Below, piece by piece: positions 1 to 13,400 of a stretch of DNA of 64,000 nt; position 1 is the first letter of the stretch, and each line of letters starts with the position of its first letter. The DNA lies in NCBI GenBank assembly GCA_963662155.1, contig OY759263.1:17345894-17409893 (forward strand), given 5' to 3'. Origin of the DNA: Lamellibrachia columna. Lineage: Eukaryota > Annelida > Polychaeta > Sabellida > Siboglinidae. The position numbers were made by a program, and so were the translations under genes. Below the pieces are notes generated by a model. That model saw only the letters and a list, made by a program, of their open reading frames with translations. It was not told where the DNA came from and made no database searches.

Positions 1-2230
1 AAGAACGGCCAATTTGTCTGATTTCTAATAAAATCAAGTTAAGAATCTTGAGTGATTTTTTTCTGCAATTTATAGTTATTTGCTATGTATATGAATTTTC
101 TACCAGGTAGTCGTAGTCCTCCTTAATAACTGTCCAAGATGCAAGCCTGGGTTGTTATGTTGTGGACAGCCATTAGCGCCAGACTACTTTGCCTTTTTTC
201 TGCTGAATTTGGATCAGATCTGATAAAAAATCATTTAATAGTTTGTGCGATGGCTTCACCAAAACAACATAACAACTCTGTACAAATGAGCTAAAATGCC
301 ATAGTAGATATAAGATAGGTTCTATTATTAACAAAGTGAGTCTGATGGAGACAATGAGAGTATCGAATTGTACAGGAACCATTAAACATGGACCAACAGG
401 AGGACATTTGGGGAAGAGGGGACGCGCAGGTAATTTTATATAAATGTGTATAAAAGAATGCAATTGAGGCATAGGAAATACAATTAGGTAGTGAAGTGAA
501 CTGCAAAGATGGAATTTGTTGCAATGCCATTACCAGGAACTCGAAATGAACGATTGAACCAGTTCACTGGAGTAAAAACATGAATGAAGATGTTGATAAA
601 AATAACTACAAAATTGAGTTAGGGATGTAACAAGTAATGTGTTACGTTGGGGGGTGGGTAACCTTCGACATTTCCGGTAAGCATGAGTGATGTACATTGA
701 GTTCAGAGGTACATTGAAATATAGAGTTAAGCAAAACAAACCATCAATTCTAAGTTATCAGCAGTTTGATGGGCATGCTAAAGAATTATCAGGGAAATGT
801 AAGGATAAAAGACTAGTTTTCAGATGAATAATACAAAAACCAACAATACCTGAATGTAAAATGATGGAAATGATAATTTGTCAGCATGGACTGGTTCTTT
901 GCTTATTAAAATGATCTGGACAAGCTACACCAATAACTGCTATGCTAATCACTCTTCTGGGAATGAGGTGGGATGCTAGTGAGTCATGACAGATGCACTT
1001 TTAATCACTCTTCTCATGTTGGTGTTAGGGAAAAAATTACGTAGGGTATGCTCACATTCCTTTTAATATAGGTCTGCCGAAGTGTAGCCTAACTATTCAG
1101 TTAATGGTATTTATAATAATACAAAGTGATATACTGTACGATGGTATAATATCATGCACCAGGTATATTCCCTCCCACACTAAGTTCAATGTAGATGTTA
1201 GTGGAGACATGACAGATGATCTCATTGTCTATTCCTACCAAACAGTTATTTTTGTGGAGCTGCATTTTCTATAAACATCATAAAATATTTAGTCATTACT
1301 GAACAAGTTGCCAGGTCCAGAGGCCCATCAGTAGAGCAGTCTGTCATGAGGGAGGCTGGAGGTCAATAGCACCTGCATTCTGCCTTTAGAAGACTGGCAC
1401 ATTAGTATATGTACTTGTTGTCTGGATCCAAGCAGCTATATGCGAGTACTTGCATGTACTCAGCTAGCATTGTGATGGAAACTAAATGAATAACTTTCAT
1501 GCAGTAATCATATAACTTCTATAGTGGCTCAATCCTCAGGAACACCAGCTCTGAGATGCAACAACCCAGAATTGAAATCATGAAATGGGAAAAGCAAATG
1601 TCATAACCAGAGAGAGGGAACATAGGGGATTTAAGGTGGAAATGCTGTTTAAAAAAAAATATATCTTGAGTTTTTGTGGAAGGTAACCACACACCACACC
1701 ACACCACACCCGCGCGCGCGCGCGCGCGCGCGCACACGCACACGCACACACACACACACACGAATGATAGAAATTACATAGAAGTAGGTTGGTGATGTAA
1801 AGTGCAGATGGCCAACATAAATTCCCTTGAGGGGCTGTGAGGGGGTGCTGACTGGAGTCCTTATCAGATGTATGTGGTAGATAAGCCTTGTGGTGATGTC
1901 CACTAAGGCAGGATTAATGGTCACTGATCTTTTTTATTCACTAATTTAATACATAGGACATCAGCATTATTGAAGCTGTTTAAAGTTTGGGGTGTGCCAG
2001 GGACTCTGCCTGTGAGACAAGAAGTGTTTTATGGTGAGCAGGTTTCATGCTTGGAATGTGTTATTAGTACTGTCAGTGTAAATAAAATACTCTCAATGTA
2101 GTAAACTCAAATTGGTTGTTAGCTTATTCTTAATTGGTACCCCCCCATTGTCGTATTAATAGAGATTACCTCTATGACAGATGATATGAGCCAAATAGGG
2201 TCACTGTTGTGTTGACACAGCACAACATGT
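1..2230. other. Region without a recognisable gene
   Basis: I see no supported coding exon here. Open frames on the - strand between 173 and 739 overlap in different frames and match no family I recognise. A CA/CG microsatellite lies at 1683-1762. The rest is AT-rich intergenic-type sequence. Confidence 0.6.
1683..1762. repeat. CA/CG dinucleotide microsatellite
   Basis: An ACACC-type start passes into about 13 CG units and then CA/CACG units. The alternating purine-pyrimidine run is the kind that can form Z-DNA. The short open frames across it are artefacts. Confidence 0.9.
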
Positions 2231-2239
2231 AAGAAGGGA

Positions 2240-2450
2240 ACAGTTTAAATTTTATTTTATTGATCTCTTTATTGTTTGAATGGATCAGCTTAGTTAAAGC
2301 CCTTGGTGAGATAACCATGATGTACAAGTGTAACTGCACGTTGAGCATCCTAGCTCCAGTAGTGATCAATAAAACTTGGTGTAATCATTATTTGCAATAC
2401 GTAGATCAGATAATCATAATTAGAACACACATGCTGTTGATCGCTAAAGT
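2240..2450. repeat. Diverged dispersed repeat, copy 1
   Basis: Shares blocks with 3480-3790, for example GAGCATCCTAGCT, CAATAAAACTT followed by TGCAA, and ATAATTAGAACA-like text. The two copies flank the 71-bp array in the same orientation. The family is not recognised. Confidence 0.5.
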
Positions 2451-2498
2451 GCATCAAGCTCACAAAAATCATGATTTTTAAAATAGCCAATTTCTTTC

Positions 2499-3190
2499 TT
2501 AGTGAAGAAAACATGGAAAGATATTGGGAGCCACTTGTTATTTGTGGTCTAGGATTGGTCTATATGGTTTTATTGAAGGAAACGTGGAAGGATACTGGAG
2601 TTACATGTTATTTGTGGTCTACGATTGGTCTATAAAGGTTTTAGTGAAGGAAACGTGGAAGGATATTGGGAGTTACTTGTTATTTGTGGTCTAGGATTGG
2701 TCTATGTGGTTTTAGTGAAGGAAACGTGGAAGGATACTGGAGTTACATGTTATTTGTGGTCTAGGATTGGTCTATGTGGTCTTAGTGAAGGAAACGTGGA
2801 AGGATACTGGGAGTTACATGTTATTTGTGGTCTAGGATTGGTCTATGTGGTCTTGGTGAAGGAAACGTGGAAGGATACTGGGAGTTACATTTTATTTGTG
2901 ATTGGTCTATGTGGTCTTGGTGAAGGAAGCATGGAAGGATATAGGTAGTTACTTGTTTTTTGTGGTCTAGGATTGGTCTATGTGGTCTTAGTGAAGGAAA
3001 CGTGGAAGGATACTGGGAGTTACATGTTATTTGTGATTTAGGATTGGTCTATGTGGTCTTAGTGAAGGAAGCATGGAAGGATATAGGTAGTTACTTGTTT
3101 TTTGTGGTCTAGGATTGGTCTATGTGGTCTTGGTGAAGGAAACGTGGAATGATATTGGGAGTTATTTGTGTTCTAGGACTGGTCTAGGCC
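2499..3190. repeat. 71-bp tandem repeat array, about 10 units
   Basis: The block GAAGGAAACGTGGAAGG recurs at about 2504, 2576, 2646, 2717, 2788, 2860, 2921, 2993, 3064 and 3135. Units are 63-72 bp and include TTATTTGTGGTCTAGGATTG. The 107-residue frame through it is the repeat translated and is not a gene. Confidence 0.92.
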
Positions 3191-3449
3191 TAGTAAAAGT
3201 TATACAATATCGGTTACCCCACATTAATTTCTTTGGGCCGAAAATTTTTATTTTTTAGAAATATAACGATGTTGCATTTTTTAATTTGCATAGATTAGAA
3301 ATTATGAAACTTATACATGTCATATTGCTCTGGTGTGTACACTGGGATGCATAAATAACGAAAATATGTAATTTTAACTAGAAGATGTGGACTGACTGAA
3401 AATCCTCTCGCGTGTGATTTATTGAAGAAATCATGATTTTTTTATGATC

Positions 3450-3790
3450 TTAATGCATTCTGCACTGTATACATGGGTCAGTCCATATGAACTAAACCCA
3501 AATCTATTACATTTGTTGTATTGATATTCTTCTCTTGGATCAGTTTGGTGAATGCCCTTGGAAAGATAAGCATGTAACAAAAATTTGAGCATCCTAGCTT
3601 CAGTAGTGTTCAACCAGCAATTTGAAATCTAGGACTTAGACATTTTGTGATGGTGCTTTATTCATATTTCACTGGTTAATATCTCATAAATTAATCAACC
3701 TATATCAATAAAACTTAGTGCAATTATTCTCTGCAACACATAAAACATATAACTATAATTGGAACAAACATCTGCCTTGTACACTATATA
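3450..3790. repeat. Diverged dispersed repeat, copy 2
   Basis: Direct-orientation partner of 2240-2450, with an extra AT-rich stretch in the middle. The pair around the satellite suggests the array grew inside or between copies of one element. Confidence 0.5.
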
Positions 3791-3799
3791 TTGCAAATC

Positions 3800-6045
3800 C
3801 ATCACTACTGGTAACTAATATTTCCATTGTATTTGAATTTAAATTAACAATACAGTCAATACTACTGCTATACTGTGACTTAGGAAAGTTGGTAAATATG
3901 TTGTATGTCCATTGGGGAAAATAACCAATGTGTGCATCATCAATTATATATACAAAATCATCATTACCTCCGATGTACAAACTAAGTTAAACTACTAGTG
4001 CTCAAGGTAGTAGGTACCAATAACTAATAGAAGTCCAAAATCAAGGAGATAACTGAATCCTGATGCATGTATTTTGTGTATTTAAATTTTATTTTTTTCT
4101 TTCTGATTACATACCATAACAGGAAGCACAGACTGCACCAAATTACCTCATCAATGAATAAATTTTTACATAGATTTTTCAAATTAGGAGCTTGTCTAAA
4201 CTGTAGAGATAATCATTTCTTCATTCAAAGACTGAATCATGTCTCCTGGGGCCTGGACAGATGTCTGTCTGGTTTGCAGTCTGTCTTAGGGTAGATTTGT
4301 CTGAGTTAATTTGGAGCGAGTAGGTAATACTTGGTATTGGGTCAATTTCTTCATTTGGTCGGTACCAGTTGTTGTTGTATATGTCAATGGTGTGTAGTTA
4401 ATATAATATGTGTAACATGCACCTAAAGAAAATAAAAACAAATAATGGTAACTTAAAAAACTAATTTTAGACTTGGGATAAAGTGTATCTGCAATTAGAA
4501 ATGCTTTCAAATCCATTTGTAGTTCTAGAGGAATTGAAAATTTATCATGCAAACTGTGAGACAGGTGGCACACATCACATTTGTATGTCATCTGGGAGGT
4601 CTACTTCTTCCAAATACTACAACACCTATATAAATTAAGGGTGTAATGTATGCATGGCCAGGTTAACAGAAGGTCAGACTGACCTTATATCTGAATGGCA
4701 GTATTGATTGATTCATGAACATATAGCACCAAATAATCATACATTTCAACAAAATCGGAGGGGGGTCATGTAAATTTCATTGTTTTTCATTGATTTGGCA
4801 TGGAATACCAACACATGTTTTCCCTAACTTTACCTTAACCAGTTGCATAAATAAAATATATGTTTTTGCAGCGCTCTGCTGAGTGTTGCTCAACAATGTT
4901 CCAGTTGTTGACCCCATTCTGTGCCAGTTCCCTTGTTGCATACAACAGTATAAATCCCATAATACGAACGCATTACTTTTGGTTAGTTTATATATAGCCT
5001 CCCCCAACACCGGACTGACACTGACATTTATCGGCAAGGTATGTATCCCTAACCTGGATACGGAGTGCAGTTGAACTTGACAGCAGCCGGCTGAGATTTG
5101 GTGAAGCCGGGCCCTCGCTAGACGAAACCAATCGACGAAACGGGTGTTGCTAGGTTTGTTTACTCCAGTTTGTTTACGTACACCAAACAAATATCGAAAT
5201 ACACCGAGAGTTACCGGCATAATACGATGATCAGTTGGTTCGAGAAGCTGAAATCTTACCTGTTTATGATCGAACGCGATTTTCTTTATCAGTTTTCTTC
5301 CGTCAGCCTCAAATGACGACACGCCAGCAACAAACCGGAAATTGACAGTCGCGACTTTCTCGACGAAAACAGTTTTGTTCGAACATATATAATATCATAA
5401 GAAATTTAAAAAAAATGCATTGCACAATGTAGCAGTTAATACGCTGAATGGTTCCTATTAAACTAATTTATCTTATCGTTTATCGCGATAGTTCAGACTC
5501 AACGACTGTACCGAGTGATGTTCAACATCTACGTCCATAAGGCGTATTGGTGTTTGTTCTGTTAATATCCGTCAGATTGCAGCACTGTACATAACGGGGA
5601 CGCGATAAACCAGGTGGGTTCAGATCAGTATTTTATTTTCGTTCATAGTAAAATTGTAGTGGCTGATTGGAAGCACGTGCCCACTTCAGTGCTGATAGGA
5701 TTATATGGGTATGAAGATTTTTTTTATTTGTACGACAAATGAATTTATCGAATTTTTCGAAAAAGAAAATGTCATTGTAGGATTTTAAAAATACTCTGAC
5801 GAAGGTGAATATAACAATTACAAACAACAACAACACATGCAGCAAATAAAACCCATTATGACTTTGTTCACAGCACATAATCGTGTGAAACATTTTAGCC
5901 TTCACCCCCGAAATGCGTTATGTTTGGTTTTTCTTAAACAGAAGTATTTGGATAATAATATTTTCTTAGACCAATTTAAAGGTGCTTCTCAAATCGATTT
6001 TTTTGCTATTATATCATTTTAAAATAAATTTTGCGAAAAAAAATT
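3800..6045. other. No gene supported; a possible splice donor at 5259
   Basis: Reading -, the stretch 5322-5260 is open and ends in AAACAG followed by GTAAGA, a good donor. A long open frame continues to 4777. There is no ATG, no homology I recognise and no partner exon, so this could at most be a non-coding first exon of a - strand gene leaving the window to the left. Nothing else is seen here. Confidence 0.25.
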
Positions 6046-6149
6046 TATCTAGTATCCAAGCAACATGCTAGCACGTTTGTGCAACGTTTGCATGTAGTTT
6101 TTTTTATAAAATCATCAGACAAACTATTAAATTACGTAATGCTTGTTCA

Positions 6150-6490
6150 AACAACAACACGTGCCTGTTCAAGCATTAAGTGAAGCGATAACCGGAATGC
6201 TTAAAAATCACGATTTTCACCCTTGGTGAAATTTCGTAACTTTGTCATGTGATCGACAAGAGGATTGAAGTCACACCAATGATCGGCCTTGACTGACACA
6301 GTGATTACCATTTTGGATATCCATTATTTTAATCCTTACTAGATCTAATGACTAAAGTCAATTCTTTCGATGACTAGAAAAAATAGGCATTTTTATTAAA
6401 CAGACTACGCACATTACTTAAACTAGTCACACACTTCCCATCTGGACATAAGTGAACCAGATTCGCGATGAGCTGAGCCACTTGAGTAAG
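6150..6490 (+). repeat. Dispersed repeat, copy 1 (inverted partner at 47235-47570)
   Basis: Reverse-complement blocks shared with 47 kb include the AACAAGCATTAAGT, CACGATTTTCA, GATCACATGAC, GATATCCA and GTCACACACTA regions. Two insertions of one non-autonomous element are the simplest reading. No coding capacity or clear terminal repeats were seen. Confidence 0.6.
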
Positions 6491-7194
6491 CAACTTTAAA
6501 GTTATAGTGAGTTTAGGAGTATAGTCCCATATGTTTCTGTTACTTATTACCGGTATATAGAAGAAATACGTAGTTCAGTTATTTTTTATTTAGCATGTTT
6601 ATTTTCCATGAACATAATAGTTTTTAACATGATAATTTATGTAGGTTAAGTGTTCATATATCTCGATGTGTATATTTATAACGTTGTTTTCATTGTGTGT
6701 CCTTTTGGTTTTCTTCATCGCATGGCTTTCCTTGTGCGCTGCAATTGAGACAGACCGGGCCAATATCACGCATCCACTACAGCTGGTTATGTCTATATTA
6801 CTTATATATGGGCGCATTTTACCCCCAAATAATACTTATGGATACACCTAACACAGCTAACAAGCTATTATGATGTTCTGCAGTCTGAAGTTGATTGCAG
6901 ATCGTATATTCTTTTCTGTAACAAAGGCCTGAAATACCTTATGATATACCTTATAGTACCCTGGTGCAAATCCGCACACCAGTGATTGATACATATTGAT
7001 AACATATTATGTTGTTCTTAGTGGAGTTGAAGTTTGATAATTGGTAGTTGTAAATTACTAAACATGCAGATTAACAAGGCGAAATTGTACAATTCTGGCA
7101 TAAACAGTTGATTAGTTATGGCACATAATACCTTAGGTGTGCGAACTAAAGGATATATAACTAAAGCAGAACTAAAGTAAAATTAGAATAATTC

Positions 7195-7261
7195 GCATGC
7201 ACGGACGCAGGCACGCACGCACGCACGCACGAACGCACGCACGCACGCACGCACGCACTCA

Positions 7262-7297
<36 letters not shown>

Positions 7298-7300
7298 CTC
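7195..7300. repeat. (CACG)n microsatellite upstream of TSN
   Basis: About 25 tetranucleotide units with a few point changes, ending roughly 120 bp before the TSN start codon, so inside the likely promoter or 5' UTR. Its CpG content makes it notable for methylation and length variation. Confidence 0.9.
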
Positions 7301-7420
7301 GAAAAATGCTCGTCACCTAGTGAGAATAGTCTGCGGCAAAGGCGTCAGATAGTGGCGCTACCTCACGGAATCTGGATAATCACGGCACAGTTTGGAATTG
7401 CGCTTGTGGATGCTTCAAAC

Positions 7421-7498
7421 ATGTCACTTTCGTCATCGACTACGGACATTTTCGCAGCTTTTCAAGACCACATAAACAGAGATCAAGATGTTAGAGAG
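7421..7498 (+). CDS. TSN: TSN exon 1
   Basis: ATG at 7421; 26 codons ending ...DQDVRE, donor GAG then GTACCA, phase 0. The start was chosen because the frame aligns with the translin N terminus and no better upstream ATG joins it. Confidence 0.93.
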
Positions 7499-10400
7499 GT
7501 ACCACTCAAGTTGTATTCGTTAATATAACTATTATTTTGAATTATCGGGTATGCAGCAGCGTGTGAAATTTACTGATGCTGCCTGCTGTCGCTGGAGTGA
7601 TGGGTTTCCTCCCAATTATCGCCCGCCAACTATATCTCCAGTGAATGCACTCTGTTGTAGTTGTCGTGATAGAATGTCTGTGTGTTGCAGGAGATCCGTG
7701 CAGCGGTGCGTGAGTTGGAGCAGAAGGCGCGGGCCTTACAGACGGTCCTCCACGCCATTCACCAGACGGAGGGAGTCGTACAATGTGAGTCTTGGCGGTA
7801 GACATTGCCGCTAGGGGACGACACTGTTCATCATCAGTTATCATTGATTAATTTATTTGTCAGAAATCTGTATAATCACATGCGAATATATGTCTAGAGT
7901 AATAGTCCCCATAAATGGGCAAGTGTGTAAAAAAAATTTTGGACGAAACCCTTTTAACTGAATTCCTGGGAGTTACATCGTGCAGTGTTAAGCCCGCCAC
8001 GCACATGACATACCGATTCTTCAGTTGCCAACATGTTGGCTACTACTTTTTCAGTTGGCAACTCAGATGTAGTCATTATGTGTATGTTGTACACGAACAG
8101 GTAGCAACACTTTTTGTGGATACCTGGCATTTGAAAAATTGGCTGGCCCATGGTCAGTTGATGGGGAGTGCCAACTATTTTGTTGGCAGACAAACTATTG
8201 GCGACTAAAAGTCTGGTATGTGTAAGGCAGGTTTTAAAAGCACGATCTGTAACGATTTTTGTGCTGCTGTTGAAATTCATAAAAAAGTTAGTTTTGTCTG
8301 AAATTGTCTCCACTGATAAGGTAGAAAAAAATGCTTGTTACATGCTGAAAAAATAGGGTAGGTAGGATTTTTTTACTAAAACAACTCTATCATATCTACC
8401 ATCATTCTGTGCATTAATATTTTGTACAATAAAATAGAGAAATGTGAGAAATGTTGGCATCCAGTTTGATGCCAGGATGAAGATGGAATCGCATGTGACC
8501 GCGGTGTGCAAGTCTGCTATTTTCCACTTGTGAAATATGTAATGTTCTGGCGCTACCTGACAGAACAAGTGACAGAACAAATTGTCCATGCATTTGTCAC
8601 CAGCAGACTTGACATTGGGTTTGCATTGCTCCAACGACTGCCTTGCAAGCAAATACAACGGCTGTAGAGAGCGCAGAACTGGGCGACCCGCCTTGTGGAT
8701 GTCGCCATGAAATTCTGCTACGCAACACTGCTTCTCATTGGTTGCCATTAGCAGTATTAGTAGAGTTTGAAATCTTGTTACTCGTGCATTGAACACTGAA
8801 TGATTGTGCACCGAAATACATCACCAATTGTGTCACGTGGTGTCAGTTTTTTCTGTCAGCCAACTGGATCATTGCGCTCTAGTGAATCCAATCTGCTTCA
8901 TGTCCCATGAGCCAGGCGAAATGGGGGTGACCGGTTGTTCGGTATGGCAGCCCCAACACTGTGGAGCTCACTGTCACGACAGCTGACACCGACACTAACT
9001 ACATTTGTTATTTTTAAAACGCATCTTAAGACTGTTTTGTAGGACATTTTGTACAGCGCCATGAGTTGTTTAAAAAAACACATTTTAAGACTCACCTGTT
9101 GGGATGGCGCCTTATCAATTTTACGATTTGAGTTTTATTTGATTGACTGAAGTGACATTGTACACTGTACAGTGAAAGAGGTTCTGTTTTCGAGTCGATT
9201 ACGGTGTATTTAGTGATTGAACATTTCTAACTTTTGATGCTTGCTTGTCAAACCTCACTGTATTTTTGTTCTTCTGCAGATAACAATATTAGGTTCATCA
9301 GGTTAAAATAGAGTCGGTCAGGAGAACACCTCTAATGCAGCCACTCAAGTGACTGAGATAAAGTGACCCAATTAGAGGGGTGGCTGAATTACAGAGGCTG
9401 GTCAAATGTACATTTTTGGGAAAAAACAGACTGAAACACTGGCTGTTTTCAAGGGGTGGCCCTACTGTGGGTTTTACTGTGTGCCTTCTTTTGTTCCAGT
9501 AAAAGTAATATGTGAAACAGCACAAAGCAAATTTGAGGGGATCCGTCAGCAGATGAAAGAACTCAAGGAGAAAGTGCCCACTGACCAGTATTATAGGTGG
9601 GAAGACTAATATGCTGGTTTCAACATCACTGCACATGTGTTGTGACCACCTACATTTAGACAAGCAGTAACACAACACGAGTGACATCTGTGTTACCCTG
9701 TAGTCATATAACAAAACATGTCAGATTCCTATCATACCCCATACTACGAAGATGCAGAAGGTGTTTGTCAAACATTTCCCTTCATTTTTTGGCATTCAGT
9801 CACAGTGTTTGCAATGTGTACCCTGTGAATTTGTGTGTTCTCTTCGAGCTGTTCCTATGATCCATGCTGTGAAGCAGTAGCCATTTTTACTCGTGTATTA
9901 GATAACTTTGGGAAGACAATTAGTAATTAACAACACAAATATGACCACATGACAAGAAATTACAGATACCTGGTACGTTAAAATTGCACTTAGGATGTAG
10001 CTACTTTGGTTTACTTTTCTGGCATTTACAAGTGTGTAATAGAAATAACCAGTTGCAGCTTTGCTAGTTTCACTGTGTTGTTGTGAAAACCAGCAAATGT
10101 GCTGGTACTACATGGGTCATTTCATATGAAACAATGTGCAAAATGTCTTCGATTGTTCTCCTATTTGAATGACATTGAGCACACATGTTGGACATGTACT
10201 GTAATTTAGTTATGCCAAATTTCAGGATAGGAAAATGTCTTAGCTTAATTTTAAGACCAATATCAGTACTTGGCACCATTAGGGCCAAAATGATGTTTAC
10301 GTACATGTTGAGAGGTAGTGTGATTTTGTTTGGTCATTTTGTTATCATTAATATGCAATAACCCCCCCCCCCTCTCTAAAACTATTTCACTGACAAGTCT

Positions 10401-13400
10401 GAAATTTCACATGGGTAAATTTCACAAGTCCAATGTGGCCAATTGCAGTACAATTGGAGGGGGTAAAAAAAAATTTGTTGATTTCATATGGAATGATCCA
10501 CATGTGAAATGATGGAATGTGATATAATTATCAATTGTTTAAACAGTGAAATAAAATAAATAATTTTATTTGTCCAATTTGAAAATCTGAGTAGATAACT
10601 TTTGACAATGACTTTCTTGTTACTCGATTCTTGGTTATGTATTCTTTGTGATATGTGTTTGATTATTTCAGATACAATGACCACTGGCGCTTCATGATGC
10701 AGCGACTGTCTTTTCTGGCTGCTCTCGTTGTCTACCTTGAGTCAGAACGCCTTATTGACCATGTGGAGGCAGCCGAATGCCTAGGAGGTACATACATCAT
10801 CTTTGTCTTCCCTCCTGGTCCCTGGTCCCTTGCCACATCACTTAATATGTTCCGCCCTCTCGATGAGTCATCACCATCTATCTGCTGCTCACCTCTGCCC
10901 ATTTCGAGATCTCTCTCAGCACTGTCTGTCCATCTTAATTTTGGTTTTCCTCTTCTCCTACCACCATCTTCTGTCTTCCATGATTTCTTTGTTGTTCATT
11001 CTCTGTATGTGTCCTGTCCGTTGCAGTTTCGGAGGTATATACATGACAAGCATATATATACCTACCTACCTACCTACCTACCTACCTACCTACCTACCTA
11101 CCAACCTACCTACCTACCTACCTACCTACCTACCTACCTACCTACATACTGTACATGGGACAGCTCTCATATGTTCATAGTCTTTTATACACCTTTAACA
11201 CATTTCACTGCATTTCTTATTTTCGGCAATGAGATATGTTTTTTGTGTAATATGTGTCTATTTTTAATAATCATTAGTGGTTGCCTTGATGTTTTAATAT
11301 TTTCAACATATCTGAAATAAATGTTTACAGAACTATTAAAGCGAACTTACTTTTAATGTTTCAATCAGTTGCCTTCTTCGGGAACTTCCTTAATTGGTGA
11401 AACTTTGAAAATGAATTAAGTTTAATAGTATCGTCAAAAAGAAAATTTTCATTTATTTCCCAACTTGATGGACATTTGTACCATTAAAATATGTTGTTTT
11501 GGGTAGCTTGTAGCAAACATGGGTCAATGACATTTTTGTTGGAATTAAAAGACCAATTCTACAATTCAAATTGGTGTTTTGTTTTAAAAAGTAATTGGAA
11601 TTGGTGAAAATGTAATTGTCATTTTCAGTGACATTTTTTAGATACGTCATGTAACTTTTTAACTCAAATTATTCTCTACAAATAATCAATCAAATATGAT
11701 ATGTTGCGTATATATAATTTATTTGCCATGATATGCAGAAGTTAAATAAATAATGCAGCACTAAGACAGATATTATTATTTGGCATTGAGTATCTCTACG
11801 GTTGCTCTGTTCGCATACTGTTATTTCCATATGGAATTTTTAATTGGTATTGGAATTTTTTAGTTGGAATTGGTATGTGTAATTGGTGTGGAATTGGAAT
11901 CGATATAATGTAATTGAACACAAAACTCCTAGTGTTCTCCGGGTGACTAATTCATAACGGAGATTGAGGGATGAACTGTGTGTTGCAGTTGCAGTGAAGC
12001 GGGAGGATGGCTTCCATCTCGACCTAGATGACTTCCTTATGGGTCTGCTGCAGCTGGCGAGTGAGCTGGTATGTATCCTTCATCCTTACAAGGTGCCCAG
12101 CGTTCCTATATCTTCCTATATTTTAATTGCAATTCCTATGTTTTTGTAATATTTTAAAAACAATTCCTACATTTTTCTAATAATGATAGCGATTTGGAGG
12201 ATTCTGGCGATTCATCACTACGTTATTTTGTGGTAGAAATCTACATGTCGATGACCACCTGTGGATTTGGATCTGATTGTGGTATGATGTGAATCACACC
12301 ATACTATAATCAGGTCAGCGAAATCAGCGAATTTTGTGACGTCATGTTGAAAGTTGTTAATTCACATTAACTTGAGTCAATGGTGCCACCTGAAATAATA
12401 CTGTATGCAACAACGTTTGCTATTGGCTCAGTAGCTTGCATGATTCATTTGGTTAAAATATTCCTATGTTATTCCTATATCATTCCATTATAATTCTACC
12501 AAAAGTGGGTGGGCACAATGTCCTTAACTTGTTATGACAAGAGCTAAGGTCTTCTACAGGTGTAATAGAACAACTTCATCTTTGTCTAGTGTTAATTTTA
12601 GCAGCAGGATTGAAACATGTAGTGTCTTGTATATATAATATTATGTGTGTTTTTGATACTGGTGCACAAAAGTGGGACAAAGAGGACACAAATTCATATT
12701 AATCAATACAAACTGATATTAGTCTTATTACATTCTCGAACACCTTCTTCATAACTGGAAACAGTAAAAAAGTAACTCGATGGTAAATGCACTACAATAT
12801 TGCATGGTAATACAATCCCTGCATTATGTAACGGTCGTGACTTGGTGTCCTTCAGTGACCGCATTAGCAAATAAATCATGCTGATAGAATGGTCTTTGGA
12901 ACTATAACACTAATTGTGTATTATAATTTACTTCATATAATTTTAACATGTTAAATCAACATCTAAAAAAGCACACAATGACACACATTACCCCAGTGAT
13001 GGAGACATCAAATATCTAACTATTTTGAGTTAATTTAATGGGAACAATAATTTCTTACATTCCAAACAGCTTTCTTTATTTCAGTATTTAAGAAGATAAA
13101 AATCACCAACTGTTAAACATAAGAAATTACAATATTTGCATAAGCATCATAACAGCTTTTGGTCGACATCTTTCTTATGTTCGTTGATCCCAGTTTGTTG
13201 GTGGTGGTGAAACTGATAATAATACCACATTGACACAAATAATCCATGAAACTAACATATTTCATAATATTGACATATATTAACATTTATTCTCGATATT
13301 ATGAAAGATTGCTGAAAATGGTGTCCTATGTTCGATGATTTAAGCACGAAGTACACTGGCGTGTAACGATCTTTACGACAACGTTCATCACTACAAAATG

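Noticed and set aside
173..739. Overlapping - strand ORFs near the left edge
   Set aside because: Different frames, low-complexity composition, no family match.
4777..5322. 181-codon open frame on the - strand
   Set aside because: No ATG, no recognisable domain, not repeat-derived but unsupported. Only a donor-like site at 5259 is of interest.
8338..8811. 157-codon - strand ORF
   Set aside because: Antisense shadow of a + strand LINE remnant.
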